Below the pieces are notes generated by a model, which was not told where the DNA came from, searched no databases, and was given only the letters and a program-made list of their open reading frames with translations. A stretch of 64,000 bases of DNA from contig JAGTXK010000156.1 of the NCBI GenBank assembly GCA_019096195.1, forward strand, positions 1-64,000. The letters run 5' to 3'. The translations under genes were made by a program, and so were the position numbers. The stretch comes from Boletus sp. NGJ (lineage: Eukaryota; Basidiomycota; Agaricomycetes; Boletales; Boletaceae). How positions within the stretch are numbered: position 1 is the stretch's first letter; every line of letters starts with the position of its first letter. Shown here piece by piece: positions 1 through 11,899 of this stretch.

Positions 1-1978
1 ATCACCCTTCTCCTTGATCCTTGGATATGAACCAAGAGCATATCCTTCTATTGGAAAAATCTTCCTACCAGCCCTAGAAGAGAGACTCTCTTTCCTAGAA
101 GAATCAAGAAAGGAAGCAGAAGCGGCACACAAATTGGCACAACTACGTATGAAGGAGAGAGTCCACTCTCGCTTCAAACCCTGGAAGCTCGGAGATAAGG
201 TATGGCTGGACGCCAAGAACCTGAAACTCCAAGTCCCCTCTCGAAAGCTATCCCCGAGACGAACTGGACCATTTTGAAATTGCTCAAGTGGTATCCTCCG
301 TAGCGTTCCGACTCTAAGTTGCCAAAACAGTGGAAGATCCATGATGTGTTCGACGCATCCCTACTTTCCCCATATCGGGAAACCTCGGAACATGGTCCTA
401 ATTTCACTCAACCACCACCGGAACTTATCAGAACAGAAGAGGAGTACGAAGTGGACAGCATCATCAACCATTGGGGAAAACCGGGAAGAAGGCAGTATCT
501 AACCCACTGGAAGGGATACTCCACAGCAGAACGAACTTGGGAACCAGAGGCCAACCTGGGAAATGTCAAGAAAATACTCTTGGAATATAAAAGGTGACTC
601 AAACCCTGAGACGTACCCATGTCCCAGGACAATACCTCCCTATGCATTCTACTCACCCGCATATCTGCTGCCCTCACCCAGGCCCGTCTTCAGAAACAAT
701 ACCCAGACCTTGACATTCCCAAACATGCCGGCTCCCATTCCTGTTTCTGCCATATCAACTACTGCCCCTATCACCACAACTGGTAGATGGCTGTTGCTCC
801 CCTCTTCGTACGCCTTAACTGACTCTCCCACACCCATCGTTGAAATCTCTATGCTACCATTCTCAACAACCCCATCGCAATCTAAACCCTCCAATCCATC
901 CCCTTCTTCTCTTGTGACGACTTGCTCGTCCAACTCATCACTCTTTATAGATCCTACTCCTCACTTCGATCCATTCTCTCCAGGACCACTGGGAACTCGG
1001 CAAGTCCCCATGTCTCCAATGCCCAACAGACTGCTGAAGAAGAAAGGGCAATGGAAAGTATCCTTGAGATTCGTGAACTTATTCTTGACCTCCTTTTCAT
1101 CGAAGGATTCAACTACTCCCTCACCCTTCTACCTGTCAACACCCATGATCGCCTCCTCCACACCACCCTCCTCTCCCTCTCGGAAGAAGAAAGTCGCCTT
1201 TTCTTTGCCCCCTCGTCGACCACCACGCCCTCCTACCCCGTTCCACCTCGATAAGCCCCTTCCGTGGCGGAGCGACCCCTGGAGAATGTCAACGGAATCT
1301 GAGGCACTAACGGAGTTGATAGAGACCCTCCAGTGACACAGAGAGCCCAGTCCTCCGATGACACCATTGTCGCCTCCCCCTCCTCCATGAATCCCAACCC
1401 CTCCTTCCAAGGAACCCCTCTCAATACCAGTCCTCCCAGTTCCTCCCCCAGCCGTTTCCCGACCCACCAGGACCCTCCACCGACGGGGAGCCATGGTATT
1501 CTCGGTCGGCCTCCCCTCTCGCCCCAACAACCGAGGTCCTCTCCACACATTGGGGAACTCTACAACGAGGGGCCCTCCTCCTTCCTCCATTCCCATTCCT
1601 GGGGCGACCGCAAGCGCCTCTCCTACCAGCCATTCTGACTCAATGGCTAGTAATTCCCATCCCTTGTCCAGTGCCAGATCGCCTCATAACCATTGAACTA
1701 CCCTCACCGGCATCCACTGCTTTGAATGCGGACATCAAGGTCATCTTCGGCCTGCCTGCCCCCAATATCGTTGCCCCTACTGTAGAGTGGTTGCCCCCAA
1801 CCATCCACAGTATGCTTGCCCATGAAGAACTTGCACGTACTGTGGAGGACAAGGACATGGCTACCAGACATGTCCCAGCCAGGGAGTCTTCAATGACTTC
1901 TGGGACCTTACCAACTATGAGGAGAACAAGGGAGATCAGAGTTCTTGAGATGGAACTTCAAGACTATGAGGAGGGTAA

Positions 1979-2934
1979 TGTTCCAGTTACCGAAGGAGGT
2001 ACATCTTTTCCCCTTCCCTCACCTCCAGTAGGACTGTGGGATGACCTATTCTTCGACTCAGACCTGGGATTCCCCCACGACACCGACTCAGGCATCGCCC
2101 CATCTGGAACCTCCTTTCTAGGAAGTTACTTGTAACCCCTTTTAGGAAGCTACCTGTTTGGTCTGGACACTGCCTCCCCTATTTGATTGATATATGCTTT
2201 CTCCCTTCTTGATTCGATTATAGACATTGCCTCCCCTGGCTGTGCTCTCTCGTACACAGCCCACTGTTCCTACTCCCCGATTTTGACTTATGCTTTGATC
2301 CTCTTATAGTAATCCTTCGTCTGCGACTTACAATTACTATATTCATCACGAAGCCTGCCCTAGATGGGCAAGGTCTATAAATAGTGGGCAAGGTCTATAA
2401 ATAGGGACACAGGCCCTTCATGTAACTCTAACCTAGATCTACACTCCTTCCCATGTAATCTACCAGCTTCTCCCTGCTACCGGTTCCACTTCACCTCAGA
2501 AGCCTTACTCCCTGCTCTGGAGGTGATCGCCCTTGTGCTAGTGATTGTCTTCCTCGTCACTGCGCACTTGTGTGGCCTTGTTGCCATTACTCACTCCAAA
2601 AGCTTCAGCAACTCCAAACGACCAACAGAGGTTGGTCCATGCAAGCCTGGGACTCCGCCACCGGCACTAGGCTGTGTAAGCCCAGAGATCTAGTCTCTGG
2701 CCTCCGCATCCGGTCTGCCCTTCCTTCTCGGAGGATTGTGCCACTATTGGTAAATCCAAGACTCCGCCATTGGTCATAGAGGTAACGACAGGACTCTACG
2801 TAAAGCTAGCAGTGGTCCCCAGTCAGAGGAATCTTTGGGCCTCTGGAGGTATTTTCCCCTCAAGTCCTGCTAGTCCTATAATCAAACAGGGTTGATTATA
2901 CAGGGAACGTGTCACATTGTTACCCAGCGTAACA
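1979..2934 (+). repeat. 3' LTR of family A copy 2
   Basis: A 956-bp LTR beginning TGTT and ending AACA, alignable end to end with the LTRs at 18431-19405 and 25809-26812. It carries a TATA box inside a perfect 20-bp tandem duplication (2365-2384 and 2385-2404), so this copy has two TATAAAT boxes where the others have one. A purine-rich tract precedes it. Confidence 0.9.
2365..2404 (+). promoter_or_regulatory. Duplicated TATA box in family A LTR
   Basis: Two identical 20-bp units, each containing CTATAAATAG, lie head to tail. The corresponding place in the other family A LTRs (around 18827 and 26207) has one unit. By position this is the RNA polymerase II promoter of the LTR; activity is inferred, not shown. 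Confidence 0.7.
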
Positions 2935-5660
2935 GTAATGCTCTTTCAGGCTCTGACATTGATTCTCCCTCATATACCAGGACATCCACTCATTGGCACC
3001 CTACTTCCTTCCTTGATCCTTGATGTTGGTAGGGTTCACATCTGCTCACTCCTTTTTTGCTTTTTGCCTTTCTGCTGGATCGCCCACATCATTGTTCAGC
3101 TCACCATGTCACCTCACACCAGGGCTGGGGCATTGCTCACCTCCTCACCCTCTGATGCCCTTCCCAAGGATTCCATCCACTCTCCACAGCCCTCTCCCCG
3201 GGAGTCCTTTGACCAAATTGAGACCTTCCCACTCACCCCCAATCCAGGGGAGTTCTCCCTATCATCAGATGTATAACTTGACACACAGAGGGCTGTAGCA
3301 GCTTTTGAGAACATTCCGGGGGTGCATCTGGAACCCCTCTTGGAAGAAGGGGGTCCAGCTCAGGAACTGCTTACTCCACAAACATGCAGGACCACTTGTC
3401 CCTGTTTGGCCCTCTCCTCTGAGGGTTCAACTGGCTCCCCCCCAAAAAAGGAAGGATAAGGGGAAAACCCACAATCTCAGCCCAAATATTTTAGCCCTGG
3501 ATGTGTTGGTTGAGGCCACTCCAGCTACAATCAGAATCCCTCCACTCAGACCTCCGCTCGTGTTGATGCTTGGATGCTTAGCTAATTGGGCTCCATCCCC
3601 AACAGAGGGTCCTCCAGTAGCAGAATTGGCATACAAGTTGGTCATCTTTGCAGCAGCCTCAAAGGGTTTAAATTTACACATTCCCAGGGTGATCACCTGA
3701 CTCCATAGAATCCTGGTGGACATAGCTTTGGGAATCGACTTTAGCAACTTTTTTCCATCTCTCAAATCCAAGCTTGCCCTCAGTAAGTTTCCGTTTCTTG
3801 TTTACCTCTTATCTTCCATCCCAACTTCCTTATATGCCAAGTCTCACCCTTACCCTTACCCTTGTTACCCTTACCATTTACTGTTACCATTACCTTTCCA
3901 TATTGCCTCCACCTCCCTCTTACCTTCTATCCTTTTGTTCTTCAAAGGCAATCCTTACCTCTTAAGGGGCCCTCTCACTCCACTTCCCTTTTCAAACCAC
4001 TCCTGGTCTTATCTATTTACATGGTCCATTCTTCTAGATCTTCCAGACCTGAATGCAAGGGTCCTTTTTCCAGGTTTTCAACCTTCATCATCATCATCAG
4101 CAGTTCATTCCATTCCAGCAGAACCTGTCCATTTGAAAGATTTTGACTTTCTGACCCCTCTGAAGGTCATTTCGGCCTTAAAGGCAAACTGGGCTGTACA
4201 TATCCCTCTGACAGCATTAACCACTCACTTGCTCAACAATGCTTCCCTTGCTTTCAGGGAAGACTCAGGCCAGACCATCTCACTTGATAAGAATGAGAAG
4301 CTCAGTTTGGCTTCATTAAAGATCTCAGCAAAGGACGAAGGTTCCATTTTAGCTCAGGACTGGATCCATACCTTCCCCTGATTGGTGGAAACCATCCAGT
4401 GCTACCTGCCAGGCAGCAACAGTCAGGTGATTGTGGATGCATGGGAAATACACTACAACCGCCTTTTTTGCCACCTGGATTTTTTGGGACCTCTTCCATG
4501 TCATCCTCTGCTATGATATTCGCCCACAAGTTGCCTTTCTGGATTCTGCCTGTACCTTCAACCCTGCTACCTGGCAAGATGAAGTCTAGGGCCAAATTCT
4601 GAATGCCTACCACTCAAATACCCAATACCTCCTGCCAGGCCTTGCAGGAATCACCCCCCCTTCAGCAAAAACACCTTTAGTTGTTCTGGCATCATCTAAT
4701 GATTCTGCCTTGAGTACTTCACACTCCTTTCAGTCCTCTATCTCTCTGGGGGCCTCCAATCTTGAGTCTAGGCAGCCCTTTCACTGCATCTTTTGTGGAG
4801 TCTTCAACTGCAGAAAATGGGCTTGTGAGCTCACTAAGACCATATTCATCTCCCTCATCAATGGCTTGTGGCAAACAGCTCAGGGTGAGCAAGTTTGTTT
4901 CAAATACAATGGTTGAGGGTGATTGAATAGCCCCTGTCCTCAATGCCACCTCTGCTCCCACTGTGGAGGTGCACATTCAGCTTAAGAATGCTGTTCTTAA
5001 TGGCTTCCTACCTATTGTCACCCCTTTTCACTAGGAGAAATGGGAGGTGCTCCTTGGAGAGGCAGGTGCTCTAGAGGAATTTGCAGATGTTCCTAAGGGC
5101 ATTCGTTTTGGTTGGCACATTGGCATCCCTGATTCTTTTGTTTAATCAGTCTCCTTTTTACCCAACAACCACTGTTCAGGAATAGATCACAATGACTTCA
5201 TTCTCTCTTATATTAAATTAGAACTGCAAGCTCATTGTTACTCAGGTCCTTTTTCCCCTGATCATTAAGAAGCCATTATTGGCCCTTTTCATACTGGCAC
5301 ATTGGGCGTTATTCCAAAGCCTGGCTCCTCCAAATTCAGACTTGTGCAAGATCACTCCTTCCCTAGAAATAATCCTCTTATTCCTTCACTGAACTCTCTC
5401 ATTGACTCCTCAGTTTTCAACATTGATTGTGGGTGCTTTTAGCTACTGCTGGCTTCTAGTTGCAAAAGCTCCTCTAGGGGCCGAAGCAGCTATTTTTGAT
5501 GTCGAAGCAGCACATCGACTGCTCCTCCATTGCTCCTGAAGACCAGCACCTGACCTGTGTAAAGTTCTCTATTGAGGAACAAGATCTCATCTTCATCGAC
5601 CACTGTGCCTGCTTTGGCTGCTCTAGCTCAAGCCCACTTTTTGATTGCCTAGGCAATATC
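2935..5660 (+). mobile_element. DIRS-type (tyrosine recombinase) retroelement, left part
   Basis: Retroelement fossil. The stretch 3700-5660 reads as the upstream protein region and the first part of a reverse transcriptase of the DIRS/Ngaro type common in basidiomycetes. The clearest block is at about 5285-5405, with a G-x-IPKP..KFRLVQDHS pattern typical of the RT fingers. The region 2935-3700 is Pro/Ser-rich and may belong to the gag-like part. The element is broken in many places and is cut at 5660 by a Ty3 element; its right part resumes at 11900. Assignment rests on motif recognition and on the right part carrying RNase H and a tyrosine recombinase. Confidence 0.6.
3845..3882 (+). repeat. 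Short imperfect CCCTTA repeat
   Basis: About five consecutive copies of a pyrimidine-rich CCCTTA/CCCTTR unit lie inside the DIRS-type left part. It resembles a degenerate telomere-like repeat but is short and imperfect. It may be simple slippage. Confidence 0.5.
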
Positions 5661-6140
5661 TGTTATAAGATAGGATAATTTCAAACTTTTCACTTTGATA
5701 CTTACTTTTTCATTTACATCAATCTTTCTCTTATTAAGTCATGTGACTGTGCACATGACCATGGGAACAATCACATGATCAGGTCTAGAACCAATGACGT
5801 CATATGACATCATACCTCATGTGATCCACGACTTATTAATTTCCACTCTTCTCACACAGCAGCCTCTTTAATCTCCGCCTTACCATACATTTTATCACAT
5901 GCATAGCTTGGTCTGTGCGCAATCCCTGTACATATATAAAGTAGGACTTTGACAACTGGAATCCCCAGTCTAATCCACTTGTATTCCTTCTCCAACAAGT
6001 CATTGCCTTGACCACTCTGGTCATTGTAGGCTTGGAAGTAGTATGGACGCAACTCCCGACCTTATTCATCAAGCCAGGACACATGTAGCCTGCGAGACTG
6101 TTTGAGCCTTGTGGTTTTGATTCCAAAAGGGTTCATAACA
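5661..6140 (+). repeat. 5' LTR, family D
   Basis: A 480-bp repeat with TGTTAT...ATAACA ends and a TATA box (ACATATATAAAG, about 5929-5940). It matches 11419-11899 throughout. Most visible differences are C/T or G/A transitions, several at CpG positions. Confidence 0.93.
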
Positions 6141-6565
6141 CTTGGATTAGACTGTCATACACAACACTCGAACTCCAGAGCCAAGGAGACACTACGCGGG
6201 CCCAGCATTAAGGGACGTCACACAGTTGTGATATGGAGATTTATCTCGACTTTCTTCCATGCAATACACTGTCTGTAGTACAACAGTTATTCTCCAGTTC
6301 CCCCTGCACCATTGCCCATCATTTTTAACGACCTTTATTTCGACTCCTACGAAGGCGTAGGAACCCCAGAACCCTGATTGTAAGATATTGGGTAGTAAGG
6401 TTCTGAAAGAATACCGACCAAGGACAAGGAAGACCTATATGGCAGACCCCAACAAACAACGACCTCTTCGTCCTTCATCAGCGTTTGCACTTTATCACAT
6501 CGCAATACACCGCTCCTATCTTTGTCCAATCTCCCTACTCAAACCCATCATCAAATATGTCTTGA

Positions 6566-7540
6566 ATGGACGTAGACGAACTTGTAAAAAGACTCACCGA
6601 TCTCACGCTAGAGCGAGAAAAGGAAAACATAACCAAGAAGGTCGCCGATCCCAGTAAATGGGACGGCAACCACGCCACCTTCCATGCTTGGTGGATAAAA
6701 TTGCATCTCTGGGTTGACGCACAAGCATGGAAGAACAACAAGATCCTGAATATCACAGTCCTATCACGACTCGAAGGAAAAGCAGAGGGCTTCGCCCAAT
6801 TAGTGCTAGAATATATTACTTCGATGAGGAAGCAACGATTGAAACAGACACAAATGGAAACATGCTACCAGCAAAAGGAGCTGATGCATGGCCAACGTGG
6901 AAGAAAATGCAGGAACAGATCAGGGCACACTTCTGCATCAACACGTTGTCCCACAAGTCCCTCAAAAAGATAGAGGCTTTGAAGCAAAATGGTCACCCCA
7001 TAGACCAGTTTTTACAGAAGTTCGAAGTTCTAAGAAAAGAGTCACATATCAATGACAACCATGCTACTATCCTCCTTAAAAAGGCCGTAGACTTTAGAAT
7101 CTACGAAAGGTCCTGGCTGAACAACCCAGCACAGTTCTATGATTACGAGGATTTAGTACAAAATTACTGAGTCATCGGTAGAGCATTCGAACAGATGGCA
7201 ACGGAACGTGGTCCACCTGCCAATACCTCCCACTTCATCCCACATTCATCTTTCCCTCCTCCCCGTGGGCAACCCCCACAGCAATCATACTGCCCACAAT
7301 ACACGGCAGTAGACACACAACCAGGTCATGGTGCCCCAATGGAAATCGGAGTCCAGCAGGCTGAACCCTCTAAGGACACGAGAACATGTTTGCACTGTGG
7401 AAAGCCAGGCCACATAAAGCCTAACTGCCCCACCAATCTATACAAAAGGACAGGTCATCTGCCTCAGCAGAGGCAAGTTTGGGACTGGAACCAAGGCTCG
7501 TACATCGAGCAACACACAGGGAGAAAATGAGTATCCCTCG
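6566..7540 (+). pseudogene. Gag region, family D Ty3
   Basis: Retroelement fossil. A retrotransposon Gag-type helical region is followed by a Pro/Gln-rich linker and one CCHC zinc knuckle (CLHCGKPGHIKPNCP at about 7388-7432), the nucleic-acid-binding part of the nucleocapsid. It lies directly downstream of the LTR leader. It is broken. Confidence 0.85.
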
Positions 7541-8029
7541 TTTTTTAACGAACCCCAGTCTCACCAAAGCTACGCGGCATAACCCTTACCACAACCTCCT
7601 GTCGCTGCAGCAGCACCAAATGCAGCATCAAGGTCCTATGTCTCGGAGGAAGCAGAGATGTATTATAGGGACAAATTCGAAGTGGAAGCGAAAGCCAGAG
7701 CTGCACAGGCTTTAAATGGACAGCGCCAATGAGTAACGAGGGAACTCGGTGGCAAGAACTATCTTCTTCTTCTACTTTAGTAAATTATACAAGTAGCGAT
7801 TTCCCGATCTCAGATCTTTCCTCTGTTTTACGTAAATTATCAATACAATCCGCAAGGGCATTTCAATCGAGCATGGCACCGGATTTAAGTGTACTTAATT
7901 CCCTTGCAAAACAACAAAAAATATCACGTATCTATAAACCCACTAAAGTCACGTTAAACCAAGCATCGATGTTATCATACAGTGGATAATTCTCTCTTGA
8001 CACCGTAATATCATGCAACATTAATGGAC

Positions 8030-9830
8030 AGTGGTCGTGTTACCGATTCAAATCCTTCTTGGATTCAGGGAGCGTCGTATACCTTTATCGACCAAGATTA
8101 TGTTAACCATCACAGCATTCCATTTTAAGATATTGGAAACCCAATTAAGATACATAACGCTGACAGATCGGAAGGAGCTATCAGACCGATTCGTCATGTG
8201 GTAACCCTATTTGTGGAAGTACAAGGACACTATGAAGTCATAGACGCTTACATATCTAAACTGGGAACCCATCATATGATCATCGGGTATGACTGGCTTT
8301 ACCGCCATAATCCCGATATCGATTGGGTAAAACAGACAATCTCTTTTCCTCGTTGCACTTCATACTGTAAAGTTATGGAACTCAGACCATCCTCTTCTTA
8401 CAAACCAGTAAACCTTCGTACTATAGAAGAAGGACTAAAAGAAAAAGTACCATTAACTTATCACAAGTTTCTAGATGTTTTCTCGGAACAAGAATCTCAA
8501 CGAATGCCCGCAAGGAAACATTGGGATCACGCCATAGATCTCAAAGAAGACTTCATCCCAAAGAAAGGTCGTGTTATTCCCCTTTTGGATGCTGAAATGG
8601 AAGAAGTCAGGGGGGTTCATCGAGAAGGAAGTCAAAAAAGGATACGTCAAACCTTCCAAATCTCCGCAAACATCTCCGAGTATTCTTTATTCCGAAAAAG
8701 GATGGTAAAAAACGAATGGTAATGGATTACCGTTATCTAAATGAAGGAACCATAAAAAATTCCTATCCACTCCCTTTAATACCGCAATTAATTGACAGGC
8801 TCAAGAATGTGGATATATTCACAGCTATGGACCTTCGATGGAGCTACAACAATGTACGCATCAAAGAAGGCGATGAATGGAAAGCAGCGTTCATAACACC
8901 TATCGGAGCATATGAACCTACAGTAATGTATTTTGGACTAACGAAACTCTCCCTCCCCACATTCCAAACAATGATAAACGACTTATTTAACAATATGTAT
9001 GCAGTAGTCGTCATCTACATCGACAACGTCATGATATTTACTTCTGGAAAGTCCAAAGAGCAGCACTGAAGAAGTTGTGAAGGAAGTTCTATGTTGCTTA
9101 CGCGAAAACGACCTTTACATAAATCCCGAAAAGTGCACCTTCTCTGCTGACAAAGTGGACTTCCTAGGAATGGTAGTATCTAAAGAGGGAGTAGAGATGC
9201 AGTCAAAAAAAGTAGCAGGGGTCATGGCTTGGCCAATACCTACTAGACTAAAGCAACTCCAGGGATTCCTTGGACTCTGTAACTATTATAGAAGATTTCA
9301 TTGAAGGCTTTGTCCAAATCGCTAGATCCCTTGAATGATCTAACCAAAAAAGATGTTCCTTTCAAATGGGGTCCCGAACAACAAGAAGCTTTTGACATCC
9401 TTAAAAAGAAAATTCATGGAAGTGCCACTTCTCACGTATTCTAACTGCGATCAAGAAGTATGCATGGAAACCGATGCCTCGGACATCACCACGGGAGCTG
9501 TGCTCTCAACTCTATGCGAAGATGGTAATTGGTGACCTATCGCCTTTATCTCACACTCTTTTGATAGCGCAGAGCGCAATTACCTGATATACGACAAAGA
9601 ACTACTAGCAGTAATCCGCGCCCTGGAAGAATGGCGCCACTATCTCATCGGTTGTGAAAGATTTGAAATCTGGACCGATCACAAAAACTTGAAATACTGG
9701 AAAAAACCGCAAACGCTTAGTGGTCGATCAAGCATGCTGGCATGCTTTACTCCAAGAATTTAATTAATTCTTTGTTTACAAACCAGGTTCCTCAAATGGA
9801 AGAGCAGATGCTCTATCCCTGACGACCCGA
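8030..9830 (+). pseudogene. Protease / reverse transcriptase / RNase H region, family D Ty3
   Basis: Retroelement fossil. A FLDSG protease-like motif lies near 8055. The RT has the MDLRWSYNN and FGLT patterns near 8830-8945 and a YIDN(V)MIF catalytic region near 9015-9040. RNase H shows an ETDASD motif near 9468-9485 and a WTDHKNL motif near 9672-9692. Order and spacing are those of Ty3/Gypsy Pol. It is broken. Confidence 0.9.
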
Positions 9831-9843
9831 TCATGGTGACACA

Positions 9844-10851
9844 GTGATAGATCACAATCAAAATGTCACTGTTCTCCCTCCTTCTATATTTATAAATAAC
9901 ATTTTCTTATCTTCAGACTTTTTCACAAAAATACAAAAAGAATCCAAAAAATATAACATAGACGCTATCAACAATTTCCTTTTTTACTCAGAACTAAATA
10001 TATTCAAAAATGAAAAAGACAAAATATTCATCCCTGAATCATTACGTACGGAACTCATAGCCTTATGTCATGACTCGCCTATTGCAGGACATGGTGGACA
10101 TTCCAAAACTATACATACACTTTCCCATTATTTCTTGTGGCCAGGAGTCACAAAAGATGTAAAAGAATACGTAGATCACTGCCAAGTGTGCACCCTCACG
10201 AAGGGTAAGCAAAATGCACCGGCAGGAAAAGTTATCCCCTTACCTGCAGCAAAAAGACCGCGGGAAGACCTATTGGTAGACTTCATAACAGGTTTACCTT
10301 TATCACATTCGTTCACTGCTATTTGCATTGTCATTGATCGATTTTCCAAAGAAGTTATATTCATACCTACAAACGACACTTGTTCTTCAAAGGACCTCGC
10401 TATATTATTTAGAGACCATGTCTGGTCTACACATGGACTCCCCTCGACACTCGTATCTGATCAAGGACCCCAATTCGTCTCTGCATTTACCCAAGAGCTT
10501 TGTAAGCTACTCAGGATCAAACAAAAGATTTCTACAGCATATCATCTGCAGACGGATGGACAAACCGAGCGCGTAAACAGAGATCTAGAACAATATCTCC
10601 ATGCATATGCTGGAAAGAAGCAGAACGATTGGGTAGATTGGCTGAAGCTTGCACAATTCTCACATAACAATACTGTAACAACAGCAACTGGTGGGATTCC
10701 TTTCAAAGTTACCAGAAACTACATACCACGTATGGGTTTCGAAGGAACTCTCACTGGCTTTGCAGATGAGAATGTCCGCAACCATAAAGAGATTGAAGAA
10801 GTGCTGGAAGCTACTCATGAGAGGATGATCACCTCTTCCAACAAAAAATGA
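9844..10851 (+). pseudogene. Integrase region, family D Ty3
   Basis: Retroelement fossil. This is a long open stretch with an HHCC zinc-binding module (H..H..CQVC, about 10090-10200) and a DDE core (LLVDFITGLP near 10275, VSDQGPQF near 10455, and QTDGQTERVNRDLEQ near 10550-10595). The downstream part leads to a chromodomain with YLVHWKG at about 11180. These domains insert the cDNA into chromatin. The element as a whole is broken. Confidence 0.92.
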
Positions 10852-11418
10852 TCAACAGCACCAGAATACTCTATTGGTCAGCAAGTCTGGCTGTCCACAG
10901 ATAAATTAAAACTTCCCTATACAGCAAAGAAACTTACACAAAAATGGATTGGACCTTATACTATCACACGAGTCCTTCCTAATGCCATAACACTTAAACT
11001 GCCCAACTCTGTCCATATTCATCCAACAATCAACATCTCTTGTATTAAACCTTATAGAGATACGCTGCCTGGTCAGCCCAAATCTCGACCAGATGCGATT
11101 GAAATTGATGAAGATGGAGAAGAACAATTCAAAGTTGACTTTATTGCCGCCTCTCAATTGAAGAAAGGCAAACTAGAGTATTTAGTGCATTGGAAGGGTT
11201 TATGACGAAACTGATCGCACATGGGAATCAGAAGACATCACCACCACTGCACCGGATGCAGTTAAAGATTTCCATCATTTAAACCCTTCCACTTCACACA
11301 AATTACGTGGATTATCCATCGCAGCATTTGCTTCTTTATTCTCTCCTTATGAAAACTTCACCGAAAATGAAAAAAAAACAACGACTTGCCTGGAATTCGA
11401 GCCTTAAAGAGGGGGTAG

Positions 11419-11899
11419 TGTTATAATATAGGATAATTTCAAACTTTTCACTTCAATACTTACTTTTTCATTTTCATCAATCTTTTCTTATTAAGTCACG
11501 TGACTGTGCACGTGACCATGGGAACAATCACATGATTAGGTCTAGAACCAATGACATCATATGACATTATACCTCATGTGATCCATGACTTATTAATTTC
11601 CACTCTTCTCACACAGCCTCTTTAATCTCTGCCTTACCATATGTAGTAATTTATCACACGCATAGCTTGGTCTGTGCGCAACCCCTGTACATATATAAAG
11701 TAGGACTTTGACAACTGGAATCCCCGGTCTAATCCACTTGTATTCCTTCTCCAACAAGTCATTGCCTTGACCACTCTGGTCATTGTAGGCTTGGAAGTAG
11801 TACGGACGCGACTCCCAACCTTATTCGTTAAGCCAGAACACGTGTAGCCTGCGAGACTGTTCGAGCCTTGTGGTTTTGATTCCAAAAGGGTTCATAACA
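11419..11899 (+). repeat. 3' LTR, family D
   Basis: A 481-bp partner of the LTR at 5661-6140, preceded by an AAAGAGGGGGTAG purine tract (11406-11418). Compared with the 5' copy there are a few small indels and mostly transitions. Confidence 0.93.

Larger units (their letters stand above)
1..2934 (+). mobile_element. Ty3/Gypsy chromovirus, family A, copy 2 (5' part outside window)
   Basis: Retroelement fossil seen only from the integrase C-terminus onward. Positions 1-277 match the integrase tail of the complete family A copy at 23860-24110. A chromodomain with the aromatic/WKGY/TWEP pattern follows at about 319-595, then a Pro/Ser-rich third coding region (about 600-1960), a purine-rich tract (about 1968-1978) and the 3' LTR (1979-2934). 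It is broken, with several interruptions. Chromodomains in this family normally steer integration to heterochromatin by reading histone H3 methylation; that is family knowledge, not seen here. The next sequence belongs to a DIRS-type element, so this copy abuts or interrupts it. Its age cannot be judged because only one LTR is in view. Confidence 0.9.
5661..11899 (+). mobile_element. Ty3/Gypsy chromovirus, family D, both LTRs present
   Basis: Retroelement fossil of 6.2 kb with LTRs at 5661-6140 and 11419-11899. The order of parts is Gag (about 6566-7540) with a CCHC knuckle (7388-7438, C-x2-C-x4-H-x4-C), aspartic protease region (about 8030-8110), reverse transcriptase (about 8700-9300), RNase H (about 9350-9830), integrase (9844-10851) and a chromodomain (about 11150-11290). 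A purine tract precedes the 3' LTR. Near-matching 5-bp flanks (ATATC / ATACC) fit a Ty3 target duplication. It is broken, with several interruptions, yet the LTRs remain close in sequence, so it is moderately young. It is inserted in the reverse transcriptase region of the DIRS-type element. Confidence 0.92.

Noticed and set aside
563-1336. Long open stretch (257 codons) after the family A chromodomain taken as a host gene
   Set aside because: It is repeated at 24707-25723 in the same place of another family A copy, so it belongs to the retroelement.
1129-1596. Minus-strand Gly/Arg-rich open stretch
   Set aside because: Antisense shadow of the Pro-rich retroelement region; the same shadow recurs at 25089-25514.
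3716-4381. 221-codon open stretch with hydrophobic segments, as a membrane protein
   Set aside because: Low-complexity pyrimidine-rich DNA gives Ser/Leu/Pro runs; the context and later blocks fit the upstream part of the DIRS-type element.
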